DNA of 5,426 bases from Cryomorphaceae bacterium (GCA_013205365.1 JABMNC010000023.1:1-5426), one strand, 5' to 3'. Positions 1 to 5,378 are shown, counted from the first letter of the stretch. A program made the numbers and translations. Notes: a model not told the origin generated them from the letters alone.

Positions 1-408
1 AATGGCCAAGCAAGCTGGACCTTCACCTGGAACAGCGCCAGCGCTCCCAACTCCACGACCATTTATGCCGCCGGTCTATTTGCCAACGGGAACGGCACCA
101 ACTCGGGCGACGCGGTAGCAACCCAGAGCTTGGTTTTGACGCGAAGTAGTCTCGGCTTGGGCGATGGGCAGCTTGCCGTTCGCGCCTACCCCAACCCCGC
201 AGACGGCAGCATTACCCTAGAAATGCCAGAGGGCCTGAGCGTAGTTCGTGCCTACTCTTTGACCGGAGCTGAAGTTTTTAGGGCTTCAGGCTTTGACGGA
301 ATGCGCATAGCCACCATCGATTGGCCTGCCGGAACCTACATCCTTGATCTGCGCCAAGCAGACGGAGGCTTTTTTCGACAGCAAATTCAGGTTGTTCACC
401 GAAACTAG
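1..408 (+). CDS. C-terminal end of a T9SS-secreted protein (choice-of-anchor V-like / Reeler-like domain plus type A sorting domain), 5' truncated
   Basis: The reading frame is open from the left edge and gives 135 residues ending in TAG. Residues 1-45 contain WTFTW followed by TIYAAGLFANGNGTNSGD. This pattern is typical of the domain called choice-of-anchor V in Bacteroidota, which resembles the Reeler domain. From about residue 60 comes a T9SS type A C-terminal sorting domain: a YPNP motif (PNP at 64-66), a beta-rich stretch with SLTGAEV, then the late PAGTYILDLRQ and a final QIQVVH. In this family the domain directs export through the outer membrane and is usually cleaved, leaving the protein secreted or surface-anchored. 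The N-terminus, with the signal peptide and any catalytic domain, lies outside the window, so the protein's own role is unknown. A strong terminator lies about 130 bases downstream. Confidence 0.88.
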   Translation, partial: NGQASWTFTWNSASAPNSTTIYAAGLFANGNGTNSGDAVATQSLVLTRSSLGLGDGQLAVRAYPNPADGSITLEMPEGLSVVRAYSLTGAEVFRASGFDGMRIATIDWPAGTYILDLRQADGGFFRQQIQVVHRN

Positions 409-450
409 GTATATTATTCTTTAATCCGGACTTTGGCACACTTTTGGGAA

Positions 451-564
451 TTACCTAAATCAGAGAGTGCTTTGCGTTTAGGTGATTTTTGTGTTCAACG
501 TTCTTGCGTTCGTTGGGTAGTTTAGCACTCCTACCAAGCCCCGACCACTGGTCGGGGTTTTTTT
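451..564 (+). ncRNA. Candidate structured small RNA or 3'-UTR element: three hairpins with a loop-loop (kissing) interaction and an intrinsic terminator
   Basis: Hairpin 1 pairs 451-459 with 477-485 (nine pairs, one G-U). Hairpin 2 pairs CAACG 496-500 with CGTTG 511-515. Hairpin 3 pairs GGTAG 516-520 with CTACC 531-535 and abuts hairpin 2. The loop of hairpin 1 holds GAGTGCT (465-471), and the loop of hairpin 3 holds AGCACTC (524-530). These are perfect complements, so the two loops could kiss. The intrinsic terminator at 536-564 follows directly. No + strand gene lies downstream within reach, so a riboswitch controlling a downstream gene is unlikely. It may be an independent small RNA or a 3'-UTR-derived one. 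A weak promoter-like pair (TTG at 392-394, then 15 bases, then TATATT at 410-415) could start a transcript of roughly 140 nt. I do not recognise the fold as a known family. The pairing is seen in the sequence; function and 5' end are inference. Confidence 0.4.
536..564 (+). terminator. Rho-independent terminator
   Basis: A perfect 8-bp stem pairs CCCCGACC (539-546) with GGTCGGGG (550-557) across an ACT loop, followed by seven T residues (558-564). The A-A-G at 536-538 can extend the stem into the T run. On the opposite strand the hairpin is followed by CTTGG with no T run, so it should act on + strand transcripts only. It would end transcription of the secreted-protein gene and/or of the candidate small RNA. 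Confidence 0.88.
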
Positions 565-586
565 GTGCTTTGCCGCAGCAAAAAGC

Positions 587-638
587 CTAGAGCTTGACCC
601 TAAAGCTTGACCCTAGAGTTTGACCCTAGAGTTTGACA
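587..638. repeat. 13-bp tandem repeat, four copies, overlapping the 3' end of the aldehyde dehydrogenase gene
   Basis: The units are 587-599 CTAGAGCTTGACC, 600-612 CTAAAGCTTGACC, 613-625 CTAGAGTTTGACC and 626-638 CTAGAGTTTGACA. Neighbouring copies differ at one or two positions. On the minus strand the last unit encodes the final Val-Lys-Leu and TAG stop of the dehydrogenase. The other three copies lie beyond the stop, and each carries its own TAG in a different register. Three units make 39 bases, so a read-through ribosome would meet the outermost copy in frame and stop again after Val-Lys-Leu. This looks like slippage-type amplification of the gene's terminal bases. Confidence 0.9.
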
Positions 639-2065
639 AAGATATTTTTGGGCTCCGTGAAAAATCGAAGGGCCTCAAAGCCACCTTCGCGACCAATCCC
701 CGACTGCTTGACACCCCCAAAGGGCGTGCGCAGGTCGCGAACGAGCCAGCTGTTGATCCAAACGATGCCGGCATCGATCTCGTGCGCTACGCGGTGTGCC
801 CGCTTAAGGTCGCTGGTCCAAACCGTAGCGGCGAGTCCGTAGCGGGTGGCATTGGCCAATTCAAGGGCTTCGGACTCGGTATCAAAGGCCATGACCGTTA
901 CGACGGGGCCAAAAATCTCTTCTTGGTTGGTCCGGCAGTCCATGGTAAGGCCGGTGATGACCGTGGGCGCGATGTAGTACCCGTCGGGGGCGCTGTCAAG
1001 GGTCACCCTATGGCCTCCGCATTCTATGCGACCGCCCTCTTGCTGGGCAAGTTCGATGTAGCTCATGATTTTGTCGCGGTGCGAGGCAGAGACCACTGCG
1101 CCGATTTGAGTATCTGGATCCTGAGGTAGGCCCACCCGAAGCGCGGCAACGCGCTGCGAAAATTCCGCCACGAAACGGTCGTAGATGGGGCGCTCTACGA
1201 GGATGCGCGAGCCGCAAAGGCAAATTTGACCCTGGTTCGAGAACGACGAGAGCAGGGTGCTGCGGAGCATAGCTTCAAAGTCGCAGTCTGCAAAAATTAC
1301 GTTGGGATTTTTACCGCCCAGTTCAAGACTGAGCTTTTTAAAGCTAGGCGCCGCCAGGGTATTGATGCGCGCGCCGGTGGCGGTTCCGCCCGTGAACGAG
1401 ATTAGGGGAACGTCGGGGTGAATTACCAGGGGCTCACCTACGCCGGGACCGGTTCCGTGCACAATGTTTAAAACCCCGGCAGGGAGGCCAACTTCGTGCA
1501 CAATTTCACTTAGTAGGTAGGCGGTGTAGGGCGTAACCTCCGAGGGCTTGGCCACTACGGTGTTGCCCGCAGCGAGGGCCGGTGCAATCTTCCAGCTAAA
1601 TAGGTAAAGCGGTAAGTTCCAGGGACTGATGCACGCAGCTACGCCAATAGGACGGCGAAGTGTATAGTTAAAGCCCTGGGCGCCCATGTCGTGGGCTTCG
1701 CTGGCGTCGTGCAGAATAGCGGTCGCATAAAAGGCGAAGTTGTCTCGGGCCCGCGGAATATCTACGGTGCAGGCCAATTTATAGGGCTTGCCGTTGTCGC
1801 GGGATTCGGCTGCGGCGAGCTCTTCAAGGCGCTCTTCGATGCGGTTTGCGATGCGCATCAGATGCTTGCTGCGCTCTGCAGCCGTCAAGCCCGACCATTC
1901 AGGGAAGGCTCTTTTGGCCGCAGCAACAGCGCGGGCCACGTCGGTAGCGTCGGAATCGGGAATCAGGCTGTAAACCTTGCCCGTTGCAGGTTCGTAGTTG
2001 TCGAGGTAGCGACCGTTGGAAGGTGCAGCGAATGCGCCGTCGATGTAGTTTTTGAGCTGCATCAT
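626..2065 (-). CDS. Aldehyde dehydrogenase, probable 2-aminomuconate 6-semialdehyde dehydrogenase (or the closely related 2-hydroxymuconate semialdehyde dehydrogenase)
   Basis: This 479-residue cytosolic enzyme is full length for the NAD(P)-dependent aldehyde dehydrogenase superfamily. Visible landmarks are SPWN (Asn150), VAKPSE (Lys173), the cofactor-loop FTGG (224-227), LELGGK with the general base Glu248, GQICLC with nucleophile Cys282, EEIFGP (Glu383) and PFGGVKQSGIGREG near the C-terminus. The sequence resembles ALDH8A1 closely along its length, including DIPRARDNF, LSLELGGKNP and WLVRDLRTPFGG. Arg105 and Arg443 match the arginines known in aminomuconate semialdehyde dehydrogenases to hold the substrate carboxylates. 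The expected reaction is oxidation of 2-aminomuconate semialdehyde to 2-aminomuconate with NAD+, in tryptophan degradation via 3-hydroxyanthranilate. The start ATG overlaps the upstream SDR stop as ATGA, so translation is probably coupled; a second ATG follows at once and no Shine-Dalgarno site is seen. The hydroxymuconate substrate of meta-cleavage pathways cannot be excluded from sequence alone. Confidence 0.9.
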   Translation of the reverse strand: MMQLKNYIDGAFAAPSNGRYLDNYEPATGKVYSLIPDSDATDVARAVAAAKRAFPEWSGLTAAERSKHLMRIANRIEERLEELAAAESRDNGKPYKLACTVDIPRARDNFAFYATAILHDASEAHDMGAQGFNYTLRRPIGVAACISPWNLPLYLFSWKIAPALAAGNTVVAKPSEVTPYTAYLLSEIVHEVGLPAGVLNIVHGTGPGVGEPLVIHPDVPLISFTGGTATGARINTLAAPSFKKLSLELGGKNPNVIFADCDFEAMLRSTLLSSFSNQGQICLCGSRILVERPIYDRFVAEFSQRVAALRVGLPQDPDTQIGAVVSASHRDKIMSYIELAQQEGGRIECGGHRVTLDSAPDGYYIAPTVITGLTMDCRTNQEEIFGPVVTVMAFDTESEALELANATRYGLAATVWTSDLKRAHRVAHEIDAGIVWINSWLVRDLRTPFGGVKQSGIGREGGFEALRFFTEPKNIFVKL

Positions 2066-2850
2066 AGGTTCGGAGTTCGACCGCCGTCGACTGGAATGTT
2101 GATTCCGGTAATATAGCTGGCCTCCGGCGAAGCCAAGAAGACCACGGCTGCAGCAATCTCGCTGGGGTCGGCAAAGCGGCCCATGGGCACTTCGGCCTTC
2201 ATTTCGTCTTCAATTTCTTGGGCTGATCGTTTAGTATGCGCCGCGCGGCCATCAATGATGGCCCGAAGCCGCTCCGTCGAAGTGGCCCCCGGCAGCACAT
2301 TGTTTACCGTAATCCCGACGGGCGCCAATTCGGTGGCCAAGGTCTTCGACCAATTGCCCACCGCGGCTCGCACCGTATTGCTCACCCCCAAACCATGCAG
2401 GGGAGCCTTCACGCTGGTCGAAACCACATTGACAATGCGTCCGTAGCCCGCACGCAGCATTCCCGGAACAACAAGCTGCGCAAGCCGCTGGTTCACGATT
2501 AGATGGTTGGTGAAGGCACTCAAAAAAGCCTCTGGGCTGGCCTCCAAAAGGGGTCCGGCCTTGGGGCCGCCCGTGTTGTTGACCAAAATGTGAGCGTCGC
2601 CCCAGGCATGGAGCTCAGCCGCAACGGAGGCCGAAAGTTTCTCGGGTTGAGCATTGTCGACACTAATCCAACGATGCTTCTGGCCCAAGGGGGTCGGCAA
2701 GGCTGCGGCCGCCGAGGCAAGCGCCTCTCTACTGCGTGCTAAAATCAAAACTTCGGCGCCCTGGGCCGCTAAGGCCTCGGCTACCGCCCGGCCAATTCCT
2801 TGTGATCCGCCACCTACGATGGCGCGTTTCCCTGCGAGGTTGTGCTGCAT
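2062..2850 (-). CDS. SDR-family protein, atypical '3-oxoacyl-ACP reductase-like' subgroup lacking the YxxxK catalytic pair
   Basis: The 262 residues form a single Rossmann-fold short-chain dehydrogenase/reductase domain. The nucleotide-binding loop is GGGSQGIG (13-20) after the first beta strand, NNTGG (91-95) replaces the usual NNAG, the catalytic-region serine is in STS (144-146), and the C-terminal part has VNNVLPG and ITGINIPVDGG. Where classical members have Tyr-x-x-x-Lys this protein reads SNTVR, so Ser157 and Arg161 stand in the Tyr and Lys places. This matches a known divergent subgroup (BKR_like_SDR_like in CDD) whose reaction is not established. The gene overlaps the dehydrogenase by ATGA. 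From memory, close relatives in Bacteroidota often sit with 3-hydroxyanthranilate and aminomuconate pathway genes, so a role in that pathway is likely but its substrate is unknown. A promoter-like element lies just upstream of the start. Confidence 0.88.
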   Translation of the reverse strand: MQHNLAGKRAIVGGGSQGIGRAVAEALAAQGAEVLILARSREALASAAAALPTPLGQKHRWISVDNAQPEKLSASVAAELHAWGDAHILVNNTGGPKAGPLLEASPEAFLSAFTNHLIVNQRLAQLVVPGMLRAGYGRIVNVVSTSVKAPLHGLGVSNTVRAAVGNWSKTLATELAPVGITVNNVLPGATSTERLRAIIDGRAAHTKRSAQEIEDEMKAEVPMGRFADPSEIAAAVVFLASPEASYITGINIPVDGGRTPNL

Positions 2851-2855
2851 GAGGC

Positions 2856-2882
2856 TAAAGGTAACACGGGTGAATCAGCAAA
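2856..2882 (-). promoter_or_regulatory. Candidate Bacteroidota-type promoter for the SDR-dehydrogenase pair
   Basis: Read on the minus strand there is TTTG (2882-2879), 15 bases, then TACCTTTA (2863-2856), seven of eight matches to the Bacteroidota -7 consensus TAnnTTTG. The spacing is shorter than the usual 17-20 or so. TACCTTTA begins only 13 bases before the ATG, so transcription would start at or very near the start codon and the mRNA would have almost no leader. No Shine-Dalgarno sequence is present there. Confidence 0.35.
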
Positions 2883-2900
2883 TGAAGATGCCTCATCGCT

Positions 2901-2938
2901 ACGGCCAGCTTGGCCGTTGTCCGAAAGGGCGGCCGCCC
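2901..2938. repeat. Two GC-rich inverted repeats in the spacer upstream of the SDR gene
   Basis: ACGGCCA (2901-2907) and TGGCCGT (2911-2917) form a perfect 7-bp dyad around GCT. A second perfect 12-base palindrome, GGGCGGCCGCCC, lies at 2927-2938. Neither is followed by a T run on either strand, so they are not obvious intrinsic terminators. Their place 20 bases or more upstream of the candidate promoter would suit an operator or a transcript-stabilising hairpin at the 3' end of the methyltransferase mRNA. The function is unproven. Confidence 0.5.
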
Positions 2939-2942
2939 GGGG

Positions 2943-2991
2943 CAAAACGGCGACCGCGGCGACCGATCCAAAACGGCGACCGCGGCGACCG
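2943..2991. repeat. Direct repeat: two identical 23-bp copies, 26-bp period, each made of two CGGCGACCG units
   Basis: Copies at 2943-2965 and 2969-2991 are identical and separated by ATC. Each consists of CAAAA plus two head-to-tail CGGCGACCG units, giving four units at 2948, 2957, 2974 and 2983. The block starts three bases beyond the methyltransferase stop codon on the minus strand. The 26-base period is not a multiple of three and no convincing protein runs through it, so a non-coding role (regulatory site, genomic repeat family or replication-slippage product) fits better than coding sequence. Confidence 0.9.
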
Positions 2992-2994
2992 GAA

Positions 2995-3840
2995 TCAAGC
3001 CCGAAGCAGAACCAAGTCCTGAAAGTCAAGGGTGGGTCCGCCCCTGCCGCTCCAGCGGCCAAAGTGAACCTCGACGCTGCTCCAGCCGGCTGCTCTTGCC
3101 ATGGCCTCCACGTCCTCGGGACTAAAGGCGACATTGGCAGCACGCACCTCGGCGTCCATGAACCAGACTCCGTCGCGCTGAACCTTAAAAGCGTAGGGTC
3201 CGCCCTGAGAAGAAGCCTCGGCCTGAGAATCCATTAAAAAAAAGGTGGCCAAAAAGCGGCCGCCAGGACGCATCACACGGCGAGTTTCTAAGAGGTAGCG
3301 GGCCACTTCATTGCGGTCCATGTGCGTGAACACCGAGGTGGCCCAGGCAAAATCGAAGTCGGCGTCGGCATAGGGAAAGCGAAAGTCCTCTGCGCGGGCT
3401 CCGTCTGCCGTGTATAGGTCGTTGTGAAGCGGGGCCCAAGTGAAACTAAAGTTGGGATAAGGCCTAGAAATTAGCTCTTTGCAGCGGTTCACCGCCTCCT
3501 GCACCACGTCAAAGCCCTCGTAGGCATCTCGGCGCGTGAGGTAGTCGGTGAGCGGAATCGCCATGCGGCCAAGCCCGCTGCCAATATCGAGCACGCGCTC
3601 GTCAGGACGCAGGCCGGCGAGTTCCATAAAATGCGCTTTAAAAAGCAAGCCGTTGGCCAAAAAGTCTCCTCCGCCCGTGAAGACTTCGCCGGGAAGCGGA
3701 AGGGCAATACCCGCATAGCGTGGCCTGCCACCATGGCGCAGGAGAACCAGTAGGTCTACCGGCAGCATAAGGGCGCGACGAACCCAGCGACGGCTTTGGG
3801 GTCCGAGGCGGTAGAAGGCCGATCTAAGAACTTTTTTCAC
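2995..3840 (-). CDS. Class I SAM-dependent methyltransferase, substrate unknown
   Basis: The 281 residues carry the standard Rossmann methyltransferase motifs. Motif I is VLDIGSGLGR (83-92), the acidic residue after strand 2 is Asp111 in EGFDVV, motif II is FDFAWATSVFTHM (162-174), and motif III is RVMRPGGRFLATFF (188-201). Upstream of the fold are a basic and then hydrophobic stretch (LMLPVDLLVLL, about 24-34) that may dock on the membrane, and FTGGGDF (54-60), common in this subfamily. The C-terminus GRWSGR...FQDLVLL is also typical. Relatives are annotated only as methyltransferases, so lipid, sugar or small-molecule substrates are all possible. The start is GTG, chosen because an AGGAG site (3850-3854) sits nine bases upstream. 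That site overlaps the stop codon of the small membrane protein gene, so the two are probably coupled. Confidence 0.87.
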   Translation of the reverse strand: MKKVLRSAFYRLGPQSRRWVRRALMLPVDLLVLLRHGGRPRYAGIALPLPGEVFTGGGDFLANGLLFKAHFMELAGLRPDERVLDIGSGLGRMAIPLTDYLTRRDAYEGFDVVQEAVNRCKELISRPYPNFSFTWAPLHNDLYTADGARAEDFRFPYADADFDFAWATSVFTHMDRNEVARYLLETRRVMRPGGRFLATFFLMDSQAEASSQGGPYAFKVQRDGVWFMDAEVRAANVAFSPEDVEAMARAAGWSSVEVHFGRWSGRGGPTLDFQDLVLLRA

Positions 3841-3849
3841 CCAGGCAAA

Positions 3850-3855
3850 CTCCTA
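3850..3855 (-). promoter_or_regulatory. Shine-Dalgarno site for the methyltransferase, overlapping the upstream stop codon
   Basis: Read on the minus strand the sequence is TAGGAG, followed after nine bases by the GTG start. Its TAG is also the stop codon of the 58-residue membrane protein. This is the only gene in the window with a well-placed Shine-Dalgarno site. It fixes the GTG start and suggests that ribosomes finishing the small gene re-initiate on the methyltransferase. Confidence 0.75.
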
Positions 3856-4029
3856 TCGCTTGGTGCGCAAATACAGCCAGTCCCCCACTGCCCCTATGGT
3901 AGTGCCAATCGCGAGACCAAGACCGATTCCGCGCAGGTAGTCCATGGACTTAAATCCGTACAGCATGCCAAAGAGTAGGCCCAACGCCGCCCCTATGACC
4001 ATTCCAGAACTAGAATTTCCTTTGCTCAT
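3853..4029 (-). CDS. Small membrane protein with two glycine-zipper transmembrane segments, 58 aa
   Basis: The frame runs from ATG (4029-4027) to TAG and encodes 58 residues. A short polar start (MSKGNSSS) leads into a first hydrophobic segment, GMVIGAALGLLFGMLYGF (about 9-26). A short loop, KSMDYLR, is followed by a second segment, GIGLGLAIGTTIGAVGDWLYL (about 34-54), and a basic tail, RTKR. Both segments show repeated GxxxG spacing (Gly13-17-21-25 and Gly34-38-42-46), the hallmark of glycine zippers that pack helices tightly. The basic tail suggests a hairpin in the inner membrane with at least the C-terminus in the cytoplasm. Reality as a gene is supported by the ATGA overlap with the aminopeptidase stop and by its stop codon lying within the methyltransferase Shine-Dalgarno site. 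No named family is recognised. It could be a helper or membrane anchor for a neighbour, but that is inference. Confidence 0.8.
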   Translation of the reverse strand: MSKGNSSSGMVIGAALGLLFGMLYGFKSMDYLRGIGLGLAIGTTIGAVGDWLYLRTKR

Positions 4030-5315
4030 CGCATCATCCGCTCTATGTCTTCGACCTCCTTGGGGATGGCCCTGGTCAGGTTAATTGGTTCGCCCTTGGT
4101 GACGACGATGTCGTCTTCGATGCGGATTCCGAGGCCCTCTTCGGGAATGTAGATTCCAGGTTCCACGGTAAAGACCATGCCCTCTTTGATTTCGGAACCG
4201 TCCCAGAGTCCGTAGTCGTGCACGTCGAGCCCAAGGTAGTGGGAGGTTCCGTGCATGAAGTATTTTTTATAGGCGGGCCATGAAGGGTCCTGCTTGGCGA
4301 CGTCTTCGCGGGTGATGAGTCCGAGGCCGATCAGTTCTTCGGTCATCAGCTCGCCCACTTGAACGTGGTAGTCGGGCAGGCGCACTCCGGGCTTCAAAAG
4401 GTTTATTGCGGCCTTCTCCACTCGGAGGACTGCCTCATAGACTTGGCGCTGGCGGGGGCTGAAGCGTCCGTTGGCTGGGAAGCAGCGCGTCACGTCGCAG
4501 GCGTAGTTGCCGTAGACGGCTCCGACGTCAAACAGCACCACGTCGCCGTCGTGAACCTGGGCGTCGTTAGTGATGTAGTGCAGCACGCAGGCGTTGGCGC
4601 CCGACCCGATAATGGGCGTGTAGGCAAAGCCATGCGAACGGCGGCGCACAAATTCGTGGAGAAACTCGGCCTCGAGCTCGTATTCCCAGACGCCGGGCTT
4701 TAGGAAGCGCAGCACTCGGTCGTAGCCTGCCGCAGTAATGTCGGCGGCCGTCTGCATGGCTTCCACTTCTTCGGGATCCTTGATCGCGCGCAGGGCCATG
4801 AGTGCGGGCGCAGACCGCTCGTACTCTTGGTTGGGGAATCGGCGGCGCAGGTCGGCTCCAAAGCGGTCCTCGCGGGTTTCTACGGGGTTGTTGCGGCGAA
4901 TGTGTTCGTGGCTTAGCAGATAGGCATGCTCGGCATGAGCCATAACCTCGCGCAGAATGCGATCAAAGTCGCTCAGCCAGTGAATGCTTTGGATTCCGCT
5001 CAAGGAACGCGCCTCGTCTTTGGAGAGCTTGGCACCCTCCCAGCGGGCTATGAGGTCGTTGGTTTCTACCAAAAAAAGCATCTCGCGCTGCTCGGGCTTG
5101 GGCGCGTGAGGAAAAAGAACCAAAATCGACTCCTCTTGATCTACCCCGCTCAGCCATAGGATGTCGGTGGCCTGCTTGAATGGGAAGCTGCCGTCGGCCG
5201 AGGTTGGGTAAATGTCGCTAGAGTTAAAAAAAGCGACGGAATTCGGCTTGAGACTGGCCGTGAAGCGGGTCCGATGGCGAGCGAAGAGGTCTGATTTGAG
5301 AGGGGTGTAGCGCAT
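4026..5315 (-). CDS. Xaa-Pro aminopeptidase (aminopeptidase P), M24B family
   Basis: The 429-residue enzyme has an N-terminal AMP_N domain (about 1-140, with NSSDIYPTSADGSFPFKQ and SGVDQEESILVLFP) and a C-terminal pita-bread peptidase domain. The five ligands of the dinuclear metal site are all visible: Asp263 (FDVGA), Asp274 (CDVTR), His359 (GTSHYLGLDVHD), Glu385 (VEPGIY) and Glu400 (RIEDD). It should cleave the N-terminal residue from peptides with proline in second place, most likely in the cytoplasm because no signal peptide is seen. An ATG 33 bases upstream (5348) would add MINTSRRTFVR. I prefer the ATG at 5315 because family members begin with MRY/MKY-x-P-L and because a TACCTT element sits 13 bases before it, as before the SDR gene. 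The stop overlaps the next start as ATGA. This is the first gene of the minus-strand unit. Confidence 0.92.
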   Translation of the reverse strand: MRYTPLKSDLFARHRTRFTASLKPNSVAFFNSSDIYPTSADGSFPFKQATDILWLSGVDQEESILVLFPHAPKPEQREMLFLVETNDLIARWEGAKLSKDEARSLSGIQSIHWLSDFDRILREVMAHAEHAYLLSHEHIRRNNPVETREDRFGADLRRRFPNQEYERSAPALMALRAIKDPEEVEAMQTAADITAAGYDRVLRFLKPGVWEYELEAEFLHEFVRRRSHGFAYTPIIGSGANACVLHYITNDAQVHDGDVVLFDVGAVYGNYACDVTRCFPANGRFSPRQRQVYEAVLRVEKAAINLLKPGVRLPDYHVQVGELMTEELIGLGLITREDVAKQDPSWPAYKKYFMHGTSHYLGLDVHDYGLWDGSEIKEGMVFTVEPGIYIPEEGLGIRIEDDIVVTKGEPINLTRAIPKEVEDIERMMR

Positions 5316-5351
5316 GCGAACGAAGGTACGTCTTGACGTGTTAATCATAGG

Positions 5352-5378
5352 CTTGAAGGCGTTTGACTCCTACCTTTA
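5352..5378 (+). promoter_or_regulatory. Candidate promoter for the divergent gene at the right edge
   Basis: CTTG (5352-5355), 15 bases, then TACCTTTA (5371-5378) repeats the arrangement seen on the minus strand before the SDR gene, including the identical octamer and the same spacing. TACCTTTA matches TAnnTTTG at seven of eight positions. The predicted leader to the ATG at 5400 would be short and AT-rich, without a Shine-Dalgarno site, as is usual in Bacteroidota. Confidence 0.35.

Noticed and set aside
434..449. TGGCAC at 434-439 as the -24 element of a sigma-54 promoter
   Set aside because: The -12 GC expected about ten bases further on is replaced by GG, and nothing else supports a sigma-54 site. 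The bases also lie just outside the hairpin cluster.
539..557. Bidirectional terminator also ending the minus-strand dehydrogenase transcript
   Set aside because: Read on the minus strand the stem is followed by CTTGG with no T run. The A run on that side lies before the stem.
569..582. Small hairpin TTTGC-CGCA-GCAAA as a minus-strand terminator
   Set aside because: The stem has only five pairs, three of them A-T, and no T run follows on the minus strand.
620..1129. Long + strand reading frame of 169 codons opposite the dehydrogenase
   Set aside because: It lies wholly antisense to a clear aldehyde dehydrogenase with intact motifs, has no recognisable domain, and is the usual shadow frame in GC-rich DNA.
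2943..2991. CRISPR-like array
   Set aside because: There are only two copies with a 3-base spacer, and no cas genes are nearby. It is a simple direct duplication.
2842..3237. + strand reading frame across the spacer and the methyltransferase 3' end (also shorter frames from 2910)
   Set aside because: It crosses the 26-base-period repeat, giving low-complexity Arg/Lys/Ala/Thr runs, and then runs antisense to the methyltransferase. No start signal or family similarity supports it.
4359..4703. + strand frame of 114 codons opposite the aminopeptidase
   Set aside because: It is antisense to the metal-binding core of the aminopeptidase, where codon constraint creates open frames on the other strand.
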